Below are positions 22,343 through 35,614 of a DNA stretch of 64,000 nt, one piece after another. The notes below the pieces were generated by a model that made no database searches, had not been told where the DNA came from, and saw nothing but the letters and a program-made list of their open reading frames with translations. Source of the stretch: Protea cynaroides. Taxonomy: Eukaryota; Streptophyta; Magnoliopsida; Proteales; Proteaceae. Location of the stretch: positions 90,403,549 to 90,467,548 of the forward strand of contig CM053274.1 in NCBI GenBank assembly GCA_028583415.1, given 5' to 3'. The number at the start of each line of letters is the position of its first letter. Position 1 is the first letter of the stretch. A program made the position numbers and the translations under genes.

Positions 22343-25095
22343 GTGACCAAGAAATAAAAGATTCTACCATTGGTGGATTTTTCCTTCAACCCCTTGGCTC
22401 CTAGTAATGTCTAGATTTACTACTACCGCCTCACGATTAGGTATGGGGTTTCCACCCCTATTACATTTTCAACCAAATAGACAGCACTCAAGCTGGACAA
22501 AGCCACAAACCCCACAACAAAAGAAACCGTGAGCTCTCGTCAAGCAGATACTTAAGTTCAGACATGTACCTAGGTATTCCATTGTAATCCCAAATAAGAT
22601 CATCCCTGACAAATGGACCGTCAGCCAAGAAAAGGGAGATTAACTTTGTTTGCTAAGGTATCTGCAACTGATGGATCTTGGATGACACTGAGAGGGGGTG
22701 AATCAGTATAAAAATCTTTTCCAACTTAATTGACCCTTCTGTTTCACTAATGCCCAGAGCTGGTGAAGAACACAACTGATGTAAACACACAAAAGTATGT
22801 AAATCTACCTTGCTACCACTCAGTGGCCAGATTTATCAAATTTGTACACCCATCCAACAGTTCATTCCACACACTTCACAAAATACAGAAATAAAGCATT
22901 CCACAACACAGAAGGGTTACGTGGTCACCACCACAGTGTGTGATGGCTAGTCCATGGAGTAATACCCAATGGGTTCCGTATTTACTCAATACTCAACTTT
23001 TAGACCTTTGTAGGACAAGGATATTTACCCTGGGTTTTCCCAGCATAAAACTGGGAGGGCAAACAATATCAGGGTTCAGGCTATAACAGCCAGTGTCCAG
23101 CACCTACTAAACACAATACAAAATGGTAGATTTTGGGGCTTATAGTGATGCCCTACAATAAAACCCAAACTAGCTAGGCATTCAATATTCTTTTCACCTA
23201 AGCTAGCATACAATGGACTCCCAGACTAGATAAACATTCAAATGTTTCAACTTACTCTAGCATACATAGCATTGAATCAATAAACAGTAAGGGAGTTAAG
23301 AAAGTCTCACAACCAACGCTTTCAAGTAACCAGCAGTCTCTTTGGAGTTCCACACCACTCTCAAGCAACCTCAACAACTTCCACCATTGGTAGAACTCTA
23401 TTCTCCAAGTATTCCCTTATCAACACACATCATTCTCCCTCTCATAAGCAATAACTACCATGAATGAATGAAGAAGGAGCTTCACCAACTTCTCACATAT
23501 GTTTAACACTCCATTCAAGCACAAGAAGGAAGTGGTTGGTGATTAAATGCTCACCCAACACACAAAAGCCCTAAAACCTCTCTCCTTTCCCTTTCTCTTC
23601 AGATTTTTTATTTTCAGCACTGATTTTTGACCCCCAACCAGTCTCAACAGATAGAGCTTTCAAAAATGAGTCGGGTGCAACTTGAACCATTCGATTTGGA
23701 TATCGGATGGCCAAGATATGACCAGAAGACCTTTGGCCAATAGAAATAAATCAAACAGAATCTTTTAGGCCTTTAATGTACCCGCGAAGCACTGTAGCCA
23801 CGCCGCCGCTGACATGGCAGACACGGTGTCAAGTTTGCATTGGCGGATCAGGGAATCTGGAGCAGCAACCTTTGGATATGAAGTGAAAAAGCGGGATTTA
23901 ATATCCGCGGTCGGATTTGATCAGATTACTTCAGGAGCTATTGGAGTAACTGAAGGCCGTTAGATGGGGATCCGCTCCGCCGACGTCCCATCTGCGCACC
24001 ATACATGATCAAGGTGCCCACTTCATGAGACACGAAGCACCATATTAAAATAATTTCCACCAACCAAAAAACTCGCGCAAGAATCATGACGCGACCTCCG
24101 CACCACACCCGAGCCCTTCTTTATCGGGACCATTCAATCGGAATATGTTCTCTGTGGCTCCATCCTGGCCTCTAATTTTGGATCTTCCTTTATTTGTTTT
24201 GACAAAAATGCCCCTGTCAATATCGAATATGGCCTCTGTAACTGGGGATTTTATGAAACATCTCTCTGAGATGTGTTTTGGCCGAGAGGTGCTTTTCTCT
24301 AGACCAAAACACAATCTCACACTAGACCTTTCATCGAGCAGATGTTGGGTGTGCGGCCAAGCCATGCGCGCGCAGCAGTGGGCCTGCAGGCCTTGCTGCC
24401 TTGCGGCCTGCTGCTGCTAGCGACCATGGCATGCCCTCTTGGTGCTGCTGGTGCTGCCCTCGGTTGGTTTGCTCAGCTACCTGAGGCTGTGGGGCTAGCT
24501 GCTACTGCTGCCCTCGGTTGCGACATGTGGCATGGCCCTGCTGGCCTTAGCTGCAAGGCTGGTTGCCATGGTGGCAGGCCACCTTGGCATGGTGGGTCCC
24601 ACCATTAATTTTCTCTCTCCTCTTCTTCTCTCTTGATTTTTCTTTCTCTTCATTCTCTCGTCTGAATATGCCACAACATCATAAACTTTGTCACATCACC
24701 TGTATCACTGCCATATCACCCGAGACACTGTCACATCACCTGTATCACTGCTACATCACCTGTGGGGCCCGCAGACACTCTCTTTCATCAAACTTGGCCA
24801 ATTTTGCCAACAATTACAATACGAAGGTCAACAGCAACCATGTTGAATCTAGGTAAGATTTTAAATTCACCCATTGCTATCTATACTTCCATGGGATTGA
24901 ACAATTAAGAATGCAAGAGATCACTGCATGCAACTAGAGGAGAATGCAATGTCGACAATAGGGTGAGATGTGTGAGTGGGTGATCCACATGCCACCTCAC
25001 CTATTCAGTAACCCCCTTAAGAGAGTTATAAGCATTAAATCTAAAAGACACGTGATACCTAAATCGGCCGTTCATCCTTTATGAGAGGAGACAGC
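22343..25095. other. Degenerate repeat-rich region without a gene
   Basis: No intact frame of a known family. The sequence near 22680-22760 (GAGAGGGGGTGAATCAGT) and the CCA/AACA-rich part that follows resemble common plant LTR-type repeats. A GC-rich stretch (about 24340-24600) gives long open frames only because of composition. Short CATCACCTGTATCACTG repeats occur near 24690-24760. Confidence 0.45.
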
Positions 25096-25812
25096 TGTTG
25101 GGTTTCCTCGTCACACCCACGTGGGTGGAGCGACCCACATGTTTCCTTCTTGGGAAGGAGTTCTCAAAAGCGGTTTGTAAAACCGCCTCTCATCACACCT
25201 CTTATCTCTTATTATAAATAGCCTTCAATGAAGGCAGTAAACAATAATTATGCGAGTTCCTAAGTTTTAGAGAGCCAGAGAGAAATCTCGAGAGCCGAAG
25301 CTAGGAAACCTTCTCCATCTTTTCTTATTGTGAGAGGAAGGAAGAAAGAGAAGAGAGAAAGCAAGAATCTCTTATTCCTCGTATGTGACTATGGCATGAT
25401 AGCATTCTCCCTATTTAGGGAAGAAGGAAAGGTGACAGTTCTTTGCAGTATTTGTTACGTCGGCATCGAGGTGAGAGTATTCTTGTATTTTGGATTATCA
25501 TCTATTGTTTTAATGAGTTATTGTATTGCTTAAGAGTAGGTTATTTCTCTTGGTGATTGGTAACTTCTAGCTATGATTAGAGAGGATTATATTGTGTACC
25601 CATTAATATTATAGTGGAGATTTACCTTGACTAAGTCCTGTGGTTTTTTCCCTTGCACCTTAGAAGAGTTTTTCATGTAAAAAAAAATTGTTGTCTCTTG
25701 TGGTTTGATTGACTCTATTTATTTCTACTGCAATATCTCTGTGCATATATTTGTAGTTGTATATCTCCGTTGGTTTGCATATAGGAGGAAAATTAGTGTG
25801 TTTTCCCTAACA
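25096..25812 (+). mobile_element. Solo LTR, copy 1
   Basis: This 717-bp segment starts TGTTGGGTTTCCTCGTCAC and ends TTTTCCCTAACA, giving the TG...CA ends of an LTR. A TATA-like box (TATAAATA) lies at about 25214. Flanks are ACAGC (25091-25095) and ACAGT (25813-25817), a near-perfect 5-bp target duplication. No primer-binding site, coding region or second LTR follows, so it is a solo LTR left by recombination between LTRs. The same LTR family occurs inverted at 42381-43071. Confidence 0.75.
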
Positions 25813-26434
25813 ACAGTCAGATCTATAAATACAGGGGGATGGAGTCCTATGCAACGCTTGCACTATTGTGAGTTTCCATTGAGTTTGGGTCTGAGGAACT
25901 AGTGATTGCTTAAAAACCCTGTTGCTATTCCTTGTGATTTTCAGGCGGTGCTAGGCGGCGGTGACCAGAGCGGTGCTTCGCACAAAGACAATACACCTCC
26001 GTTGAACGGAGATGACAAGAATCGATCCCCACACTTACGGGTATGTCAAATTTATTTCCTCATATTGACATGTGTATAGATCTGTGTGGCTAATCTTACA
26101 AGATGATGTTAGAATATGAAGCTCGGATTTTCAAAACTCTCTTTTTCGACTTGAAAAACTCCATTTAAGATGAACTTTGATATATCCGAGCATGATACCT
26201 GGACTCTATCTGTCCAAAAAAAATTTAACCATCAAAACTACATTTTCCATATGCTAAGGTCTCCGTGCTCTTTTTAGACCCTTCTCCCCTAATGTTTCAT
26301 CTATATTACTATAACAATTTCTTTTGATTTTGACTTTAATTTTTATTTTTAATTTTTTTTTAAAATATCTAATTGCTCCTTTACCCACCCCCGCTCCCCT
26401 CACTTCATATATTAAAAAAAAATTGATCTAAACC

Positions 26435-26499
26435 AGTAATGTTAAATTTTTATTTATTTTTATTTTTATTTTTTTTTTGGTAAAAAAGTAATGTTAAAT
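26435..26499 (-). mobile_element. LINE tail-only insertion, 13-bp target duplication
   Basis: AGTAATGTTAAAT is at 26435-26447 and 26487-26499 with no mismatch. The 39 bp between are T-rich and end GGTAAAA, which is the minus-strand form of TTTACC plus poly-A. Same tail family as the LINE at 35.05 kb. Confidence 0.65.
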
Positions 26500-27148
26500 G
26501 ATATTATATTAAATATGGCCTCATCTTTTAAGCTAGGAAAAAATTTTCACTCCCTTTTGACCGTGAAGGATCCGACGGCTGAGACTGGATAAAATGTGTG
26601 AAACCAAAACCCACATCATCCTCTTACGCAACACGTATACTTTCCCTTATATTGCATATAACAAGTACTATGGTTGACGATATTATATACCCTTGCCTCT
26701 CTAAAAGTCTCATGACATTTTTTGCAATCTAAAGATTATGGGAAAAGCTTTCACTGAGCACAAAGAATTCTTATTTAATTAATTTAAGGGGGAAATAAGG
26801 ATTCTCATTTAATTACTTTAAATGGGATATAAGGAGAATAAAAAAGACAAAATTAAAAATTGAGAAGAAAATCCTCATCGCTAAAGCCCAAATGCCCAAT
26901 TTTTTTTTTTTTTTCTTTTTTTTTCATTATGAGAGAGAGGGGCCCAGTTCCCCATCTCTACCCTCCACGTAGGACACTATCTTTACTATCTTTGAGTCCC
27001 CATGAACATTTGGCTATCCTGGCACCAACGTACATGGACAGGTGTTCCTGTAAGTGGGTCCTACTTTCTCTTCCCCACGTTTGCTTTTCTCCCACGTTCT
27101 CCCCATGATTCTCTCCTACTTCTCCTCCCTTAAAAATTAAAATATCTC

Positions 27149-27157
<9 letters not shown>

Positions 27158-27191
<34 letters not shown>
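27158..27191. repeat. (CT)n microsatellite
   Basis: An uninterrupted CT tract. Confidence 0.9.
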
Positions 27192-27194
<3 letters not shown>

Positions 27195-27315
27195 GGAAGT
27201 GGTTTATAGGAGAAAGGGCCCAAGAATGATAAATACAATGGAATGAAAGAGATTTCTACACCATCCGAGTGTATATCAGGGTTGACAAACGTTCACGCTA
27301 TACTTTCATGTATAT

Positions 27316-27615
27316 GAGTATATATAGGGTTGATCAAGGTTCATGCTATACTTTGATGTTTATATACTCGAGTTGGTTATATTGATTTAGTTAGAAATAA
27401 TTTTAAGTGGAAGGGCAACACGAAATGGAGAATGCATTCTTAAAATAGGATGAGAATAGACTTAAGAGTATATATAGGGTTGATCAAGGTTCATGCTATA
27501 CTTTGATGTTTATATACTCGAGTTGGTTATATTGATTTAGTTAGAAATAATTTTAAGTGGAAGGGCAACACGAAATGGAGAATGCATTCTTAAAATAGGA
27601 TGAGAATGGACTTAA
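27316..27615 (+). repeat. 150-bp tandem duplication, almost identical copies
   Basis: Copies 27316-27465 and 27466-27615 begin GAGTATATATAGGGTTG and end GGACTTAA or AGACTTAA. I see one difference (GAGAATAGA versus GAGAATGGA). No coding frame. Such identity in decayed surroundings means the duplication is recent or an assembly artefact. Confidence 0.9.
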
Positions 27616-27982
27616 GAGTAAGATATTTCTGTTTAGGACTCCAAATGCAGAATGGTTTAAAGAGCGTATTCTCTCATCAAGATTCAAAATAGAGAACGCA
27701 AGCCAAACATTGTTGTTGTTTTGCAGAATGTGTTATTGACATAGAATGCATGCCAAGAATGCATACCAAGCACAAGCTTAATGTATTGGCACAAATTGTC
27801 TCCTCTCAACGATAAACAAAACAAGTACCATATAATTTTTAGTTGCCAAAAATTTAGGAAATAAAATTTTCTGCATATTCTTAACATAGATAATTTATCT
27901 TATAATCATTCTATGGTACACCTTGTAGCAAATTAATTACATTAAAAGGGAAAATGATTTCCATTTTGCCACATTAATTGAT

Positions 27983-28623
27983 GGGTTATTTACACCAGAG
28001 GTACCCGACGTTATGAGAAATCATACCAGAGGTACCTCATGTTTCAAAAATCATACTAGAGGTACGTACCTCATCTCATATTTCCAACATTAACCCTATT
28101 TAACGTTGGCATCCTCTAAGTTAACCATGAGATCTACTTCAAATGTTCAGGGATTGATCGTTTCTTGTCGAACGACCCTTATTTGGTGTTTGATCGTTAG
28201 TACACCCGCTAGAAAAATAGTAAATTGGGGTGCAGAGTTTTCACCAAAAGCTTGTACCATAATCGAGATTTGTGACTTGGTGATGAACAACCGCCGGTGA
28301 AGAAGGGTCATAGGAGAGGACAGGGGCAGGAGAGGGGATGGGCAATTCAGATAGCAATGAGCACATGGGAATTCGAGTGGTGAGTCGTTGCAGCAACAGG
28401 ATGATGAGAGAATAAACCAAAGGGGACCAAGAAAGTTATGCTAAACAGGGATAAATTTGAAAGTACAAAAATAAAAGGTACCCAAAGTGTAATATTTTTG
28501 AAACGTTTGGTACTTCTAGTATAATTTCTTAAAACGTCAGGTACCTCTGGTATGATTTTTGAAACATGAGGTACCTTTGGTATAATTTCTCAAAACGTCA
28601 GGTACCACTTGTGTAATTTACCC
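27983..28623. mobile_element. MULE A: non-autonomous Mutator-like element with 9-bp TSD
   Basis: Flanked by a perfect 9-bp duplication TTAATTGAT (27974-27982 and 28624-28632), the diagnostic size for Mutator elements. The ends are inverted: GGGTTATTTACACC at left, GGGTAAATTACACA as reverse complement of the right. Each terminus of about 100 bp is built from roughly 30-bp tandem units around CAGAGGTACC and GACGTT or CATGTTTCAAAAAT, three on the left and about four on the right. The 400-bp interior has no transposase. A short minus-strand frame (FITKSQISIM then FGENSAPQF) looks protein-like but was not identified and may be captured sequence. Confidence 0.85.
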
Positions 28624-28998
28624 TTAATTGATTAATAAGTCATTTTAACTGCTAGATACATTCACACTTACGTATCCATATGAATAGATGTATCCACACA
28701 AATAAATACATATAAATTTCTTACAATAACCAAATCTCGTCAGTCATGGATATAATATGAAAGCTAACTATGAATTTTGGAACTAATTTATTCCTCAAAA
28801 CAAGTAAATTATACTTGTAATAACTCAAGTTTGATATATTATGTTTAAAGTGTCAGTTTTCATATTTCCATCTTTGCCCATACCTTGACCTCTAGTTACT
28901 CCTCCCCACCACCACTTCCCCCTCTTATGGAGTTGGTTGCCCCACTCTCTCAAATATAAAGTACCTCAAACATATTATATCCAACATAAAACATCTCA

Positions 28999-29624
28999 TG
29001 TTAAAATTTTAATATTTCGAATTTTATTAGATTTAAAATATTATTTATCATTTTATAAGTTGTATTTTTGTGATATATCTCTTTATAATAGGCACCTAAA
29101 TGATTAATGGGTGTGACTTTGGTGACATGTCTAAATGGTCAATAAATTAACATTTATTGTGGTACAGACATGGTGTTTGGGTATGTTTTTTGGAGACATT
29201 AGTGGTCTCTTCTTCTCCTATAAATAAAGAGAAGGTTTAACCCATTGAGATACAATACAATAACAACAACTTGATTTTTACTTATTGTTCGCATAGCCTT
29301 CTGAATCTCTAAGTATACCGAAGGGAGTAAGTGCAACACTTTTTTATTTTTTAGGGTTGTTTTATCTTAAAAATCGATTCGCAAAAAACCTGGTTTGCAC
29401 CATAAGAATGATTACGATTTTAAGAAAAATAGTTTTGACTACGGCTCAACCCTATCGTTCATTTGTCATGTGTAATACATCAGTTTAATGGTGAATTTGA
29501 TACATACTTTGATGAGTTCATGGATGCGTACATAGAATATTTGAATAAGTCATTTTTACGTTTATTTATAATTCTATATCTCATGCTTGTCTCATTTCTA
29601 AGATGATGTTTGTAGTGCATACTC
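28999..29624 (+). mobile_element. LTR-type direct repeat, left copy
   Basis: Begins TGTTAAAATTTTAATATTTC and runs about 620 bp. It is homologous to 31730-31803 joined to 36018-36747. Shared blocks include AAAATATTATTTATCATTTT, CATGGTGTTTGGG, AAATAAAGAGAAGG and TTTGATGAGTTCATGGATG. The order and direct orientation fit the two LTRs of one element. The exact inner end was not fixed, and no standard primer-binding site is seen after it. Confidence 0.6.
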
Positions 29625-31729
29625 ATTTTTCTGAAATTTTCAGTATTAGGTTTTGGAAATCTATCGGTTAGAATTTTGTTTGGGAGTTACCATTAGAAAA
29701 ATGGTGTTTGGTAGTGAAACAAACCTTTTACAAATTAATAATAATTCCACTTATTTAGTTATTTCAGTGTTATATACTTCTGATTTTTTATGTTTCATCA
29801 CTTTGATAAGACTATGTTTGGTGCTGTTCGAAATAGTGGGACAATGACCATGTGGTGTGTTAATGGAATAAAGAAATTGGTCTATTGATCGCCTTTGTTT
29901 ATGGTCGATTTTGGACACAAGTAGGCCAATCTGTTTATATATCTATGTCATAAGGGCTGTGGAGTTTTCACATTTGGATGGGTGTATTTGAACTTTAATA
30001 TAAGAGGTTCAAGGCATGTTTTATGTACCTATTATATCTTATTTGTAATGCATGACAGTAGAAAGTATGTTAGGTATCAACGTGGAATGTGATAGTCTAT
30101 TTACATTTAGGTCTTGATTTAATAGCACGTCGTTTGGTGCCATTTTTCTCTTGGTACATGTATGAGGATATTTATTTCTTGTTCGCCAAGACTTTACATG
30201 TACTAGATAGCATTTTGAATTGCTAGTAGTAGTGATGGACAGTTTTAATATATGTTCATGAGCATCATGTTTGCATGTTCAAATTGACTAATATTTTATA
30301 TTAGCATGTTGAATTCTTGGTTTAATATTTGTGGTCATGCTCTAGTTTATGGAAGGTGTAATTTTTTAACTAGTATGAAGTAAGGGTTGAACTTTGATAG
30401 GTTTTATGTGTTAGCGGGATAAAAGTCTAAGACCAATTTGAAATGATTGACCTACCCAAGATGTCTTTTTAAGACATGTGGATATTGATCGATGAAATTA
30501 TGTATATGCATGTATATAATTCTATAGGACATATGTTGGGAAGTATTATATTTAGTACTGTTGGACATGTTTATGTTAGTTACATGCTCTATATAACATT
30601 GAAATAAGGTGCATGGATACTAAAATATGTTAGTTTACCATAAGCATACTCAGAATGTTATTCATATAAGAGTCTGGTAAACCCCGAAATGTGGGTTTTG
30701 TAAGCAAGTTTTGCATGATAAGTATCTTTATAACAGATAAGCGAAGTCAAGTAAAACGTTAATCTCAACTTGAAAAAAAAATTCGGGAATATCATCTTGA
30801 TTCAAGAGGTGATAAGTTGGTGGGGTGATTCATCGAATCAATAAAATAATATCAGTGGTATTGGTTCCACTTCTGATAAAGTCTTGTATGACTCCAAGGT
30901 TATTAAATCGGTATAAAAGCTGAAAGGCTAAGAATATCAATAAAAGTATATGGTAAAAACCAAAGGCGATTGTTCTAATTCAAGTAATAAGAATTGCATA
31001 TGTCTAAGGACATGTAAGACATTTATGTAGTATATCTGGAGAGGCTAAGGAGGTAGTGCGTGTTTAATGGTCACGAAAAATCTGACTGGTACTAGTAATT
31101 AGTCTCTGGCCACTAAGGTGGTATTCATTTAAATGAATCAGTACTCTAATGTCTATGACATAAGTCATGTGATGAACACCCAACCTATGTAAAGAGAAAT
31201 TATCCTGAATTAGGTTTAAAGGATAAAAACAAAGTTACCAGATGCTTTGATTAAGTACTACTAAAATTGTCTTTTAGTTAGATGGGAAAGGACTACCACC
31301 ACAATGAATACAAGATGAGCTCTAGACTCATAATCAACCCGGCTCTATGAAATATGAATGTGTATTATTTGTGGTGCACACTATGGGCTGACGTAAATAG
31401 ATGTAGGAGGTGAGGATTCCTACCGAAGAAAATTTAGAGATGAAGTCTCTAAACATCCATGAATCCAAGATGGGGACAAGGTCGATAAAAATGTTCATTC
31501 TAAAGGAAAAAAAAGGACATCATAAACGTTGACGAGTAGGATTTGGATTTTGGGCTAGTCAGCTACATCGCTAAGGAAAGATTTAAGAAGTTTGACTTCA
31601 CCCGTCCTCTATAGCGTAGTCACTCAGACCCAGTATAGGTTCAAGTCCGAAAGACACCTGCAACGATTGGTCCTAATACGTTTAATATGTTCAATTGAAT
31701 ATTTTAAATATTTTAAATCTGTGGGGGTC
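29625..31729 (+). mobile_element. Interior of a non-autonomous LTR-type element
   Basis: About 2.1 kb lie between the two LTR-like copies. I see no gag, protease, integrase or reverse transcriptase motif and no long frame. A purine tract GTGGGGG at 31721-31727 sits just before the right copy and is a good polypurine-tract candidate. The element therefore looks like a large retrotransposon derivative without coding capacity, or one too decayed to read. Confidence 0.5.
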
Positions 31730-31803
31730 AGTTGGAATTTTAATGTTTTGAATTTTTTTAGATTCAAAATATTATTTATCATTTTATAAGTGGTAGCTGA
31801 AGA
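31730..31803 (+). mobile_element. LTR-type repeat, right copy, first part
   Basis: Starts AGTTGGAATTTTAATG, matching TGTTAAAATTTTAAT of the left copy. It is interrupted at 31803 by the CACTA element and resumes at 36018. Confidence 0.6.
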
Positions 31804-32550
31804 CACTACAACAATCATTATTTTTGGCGACGGAAATTTTCCATCCCCAAAAATAGGTTCCTGTCGCCGTTGATATTTACCGACGGCCTAGTTTCCATTT
31901 TATTTTCTGTCGATGTATCTACCGTGGGTATAAATACACATTTTTCCCAATGGAAAATTTTATTCCCGTGACTAAAATATTAGATTTTTTGCCACAGAAA
32001 TATAATTTCCGTCGCAAAAAATGTATATTTTACCGACGGTAATTATATTTCCGTGGCCAAAATAACTATTTTTATCCACGGTAATCATATTCCCGTCGAG
32101 AAAAATCAGTACTTTTCCCGACCGACAATTTATTACCGTCAGAAAATATGGTATTTTTATAAACAAAAAAACAAATATTTTACCTATTGTTAGACAAAAA
32201 ATTATAATAAATAAAACTTATAGAAATAACATCCAAAATTATCTAAAGTTCAACTATACATTATTCAAAGTTAACAAATTCAATGGCCATGGACCACCTC
32301 CCATCAATCTCTTCCCTACAGTATCACCAGCCCACCCTTTTGATACCAATAACAGACTCCAAACTATGTCTTATGAGAAGGTGTTGAACATTAAGATGTA
32401 AATCAGGTTGAACAAAGAAATGGTAGGGTCACCACAGACTCCCCCAGCCTGGTTCTATTGAAAATACACCTATTGGAAGCATAAATGGGTATATTTACTA
32501 GTTGCATGGTTGGCTAATGAATCAATAATGAAGAGTTCAATGAAACTCAC

Positions 32551-32686
32551 CTCACATATTCTTCCACATCTCCATCTTGAAGTAGCCACTGTCGCCCCAA
32601 CTTTCTCCCCATGAGTTCTTGACAAGCTAATATGGAACATCCTTTTCTACTCCATATCCGACAACAAGAACAACATGGTTCACATC
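32551..32686 (-). pseudogene. Captured exon of an aleurain/cathepsin-H-like cysteine protease
   Basis: The minus strand has acceptor TTTCAG, a 136-bp exon and donor GTGAGT. Translation reads DVNHVVLVVGYGVEKDVPY, stop, LVKNSWGESWGDSGYFKMEM. This is the C-terminal catalytic region of papain-like proteases of the aleurain type: the active-site His (VNH) and Asn (KNSWG) are both there. A TAG replaces the Trp codon after VPY, and TGA appears where the family has Cys after KNM. Intron-exon borders are kept, so the piece was captured as genomic DNA. No other exon of the gene was found within the CACTA element. Not functional as a protease. Confidence 0.85.
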
Positions 32687-35046
32687 CTGAAATCATAGTA
32701 AATGTTCAAATATAGAAAATCTCATAAGCGCATGGTCACCTTAGAATGAAACTGCAAAGTTAATGCAATTTTTATGTTTCACTAAGTAACTATTATTCCA
32801 CTGAGTCTACATTAATGTTTTTTTTATGTTTCTCAAAACTAGCCCTGCTGATGAGAGAAAAGACAAGGATGAAAACATCCCCATACAAGATGAGCCTACT
32901 AAAAACTAAAGGACAATTTGAAACCAGATCCTAATCCCAAACGACACCTACTCTGTTAGAAAATAAAAAAAAAAAAGAGGGAGGAACAATAAAAAAATAA
33001 AAGCAAACAACCGAATAACAACAACTGAAAAATAAAAATCATAACATCTATTCTAGCTGTATGTCCTACACCTCAATCCAACCAATTAAATCAAACCTCC
33101 AAACCAAAACTTGACTGTTGTCATAAAGAGAAACGAAAGAACAAAGACCTAGAACTAAACAATCTTATCCATGGAATAAAGAGAGGGAGTAGAAAGAAAC
33201 CCATGCCCTCTATCCTAACCAACTGGAAAGAAAACACCAAACTAAAAAGAAATCCATGAGAAGCAGAGTTAAAAAAGAAAAGAAATAGTTTAGTAGGAAC
33301 CCGACCCCTATTGGAACTTGCTGAAAGATAATCACTATTATCTTGCATCCAAATGAGGCTATAAAGTGGTGATATGTTTATCACTATTAATTATATATCT
33401 GATTCCATTATAGCCATTCTATCATTTCTGTCCAAGTGTCCATAAATGAATACACAACAAATTAGAATCCCAAGACTGCAACAAACAGAAATTAAAAGTT
33501 AGAATAGGAATTGAAGATCTAAAACATAAGTACTGATCTCTTCCCAAAGACTAAAACAGAGTTATAGAAGATCTAAGCAACATGAAATTGACCAAAACTA
33601 CCTTCCAAGCTAGAGTGAAAGATAAGAGAAGCATTAACAAGATGAAGTAAAGAAAAATCAAATTTTTAGGCTTATCTGAAATCACCTCTGAATAAAAAGA
33701 CAGTATAGAAGGAAAGGCTGAGAGATCAACCTGGCATCGGCCAAAGCTACTCCCTAATACAAAAAACTGAAATGACAAAGCAATAACACTTCAATTGATA
33801 ACAAAACTCAACCCTATTAGATAAACAAAAAGACAAGGGAGACCATAGTATATCCCAATTGAAACCAGTCGAACCCACCTAAAAAAATAAAAAGACAATA
33901 CTCTCAAGGTGTACTTCTCCGAGAAGGTGAAACCAGAAATCAATGCTATCAACCGAATATAGACCCTTCAAAGGAAACTAAAACACTGAGACCCTATCTC
34001 TAACCGAGACCTCATTGGAAAAATCAAGAGGGCAAAAGAAACTAAAATAACAAAAAGGAAAAGTAAAGAAAATGAAACTGGCAGGAGGGGAAAGCACAAG
34101 AGAAAACACACAAAAAGAAATAATAATAATAAAACAAGATAAGATAATAATAAAACAGACTCAACCAAAAGCCATATTGGCATAATTTTCAAAAAAATCC
34201 CAACCCTTCAAATGAAACCAAAATATGAAAACAAAGGATCAGAATAGGAGAGAACCAATACTCAATGATCGAAAAGCATGGTCAAGACAGAAATCCCAAA
34301 TCTGTTGAGAGAACTCATTTTGACCAAATACTGATGCTTGTAATGGAGGCAAATTTCCATCAAAACAGACTTCATACTATTGCAAGAAATTTCATGGCCA
34401 AAAGAGAAAAAGAACAAAGAAAAACATGAACTCATAAGATACACAGTATATAAATGGGGTTGACGGGGCATAGGAATATAGAATATCGAACCGATTCCCA
34501 CCAGCACGAGAAGAGGAGAGAAGAGAAAAAAAAAATCTCTCATCTATTAGGAATTTTCAGCATGCAAATAGAGAGTAAATAGGTGATGAAAGGGATAAGA
34601 GTCACCTAGATCAGAACTGGTAGAGGGTGTTAGGTTCTCGGTTTGTTGTTGCAACCTCTTCTCTAATTCTTTCTTCTTCTTCCCTGCTGCTTCTCTTTCC
34701 TGGACCCTAGACTCGCAGTCCCCGTGGCCTACAATTTCTTTCTCAAAACATTCTCCATGGTGTGCTTCTCTCTCTCCTCTTAGTCTCTTGGGAAAACCCA
34801 GTTCGTTCTTCTCTTTGGAGTTCCGCCAATAGTCCCACCATCGAACAACACTCTCTGTGTCTCCCTTTCTCTCTTCCTTCATCTCCCGGAATCAAAAATC
34901 CAAACCCCCTTTCCATTCTAGGGTATTGCGGGGTGCTAATAAGCGTCAGAGAGAGGGAGAGAGGGAGAGAGGGAGAGAGCTGGGGAGAAGGGCGTGGTTG
35001 GGTGAAAAGCAAAAGTTTGAAGTACAAGTAAGAAGCAAAATTAATA

Positions 35047-35614
35047 TCCCAAAGCATTCTTTTGTGTGGGAGAGCTGGGGAGAAGTGGTTCCATGGTGGT
35101 TGTGTGGGATGGGAGTGACTGTAAGTCCCATATCTTCTTCAACTGTGGCTTCTCAACCTTCGTCTGGAAAGAGTGTATGAGCAAATGTGACCCATCCAGT
35201 TCAAGACCAGAATCCTTTGAAGCCGAAGTAGTAAAGTTGGGAAAAAGTGTTTCGAAAGGGAAGGATCTGGATTCCATCCCAAAGATGATGTTCAATGCGA
35301 TTATTTATAATTTTGGGAAGGAAAGAAACCCTAGAATCTTTAATTCCAGGAGGAAGTCAAAAGGACCACAGAACTTTAGAAGTCCTTGATATCATTTCAC
35401 TGTAATTTCCGAGGCAAAATCTTGGGGTCTCCCTGGTCAATCAGGGCATTGATGTTCATTAGGGTTGTACTATTCGGTGGGTTTGGGTGTTTTTGCTTGT
35501 AAAATGTTGTATCTTTGGGTGTGGTCTTGGTGGTCTATCCTTTTTCAGGGTTGTATTGGTTCCTTTTGGGTGGTTTTTCTTAATAATATTTATCAACTTA
35601 CCCAAAAAAAAAAA
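35047..35614 (+). mobile_element. 5'-truncated L1-type LINE nested in the CACTA element
   Basis: Perfect 17-bp target duplication AAGAAGCAAAATTAATA (35030-35046 and 35615-35631) surrounds 568 bp ending TTACCC plus poly-A. Coding similarity is to the zinc-finger region at the C-terminus of plant LINE reverse transcriptase: HIFFNCGFSTFVWKECMSKC, then NFGKERNPRIF. The frame is open to a stop near 35389, then a T/G-rich 3'UTR follows. Truncation at the 5' end is normal for target-primed reverse transcription. This copy gives the tail sequence that identifies the tiny insertions elsewhere in the window. Confidence 0.88.

Noticed and set aside
24145..24608. Overlapping long frames in a GC-rich stretch
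   Set aside because: The frames are open because of local GC-rich composition (GCTGCT, GGCC). The peptides are low complexity with no recognisable domain.
28106..28300. Small protein gene inside MULE A
   Set aside because: The 64-codon frame has no family similarity and lies inside a non-autonomous transposon.
34547..35057. Overlapping minus- and plus-strand frames in the CACTA interior
   Set aside because: GAGA/CTCT-rich sequence opens several frames at once. No domain was recognised, although a captured gene leader is possible.
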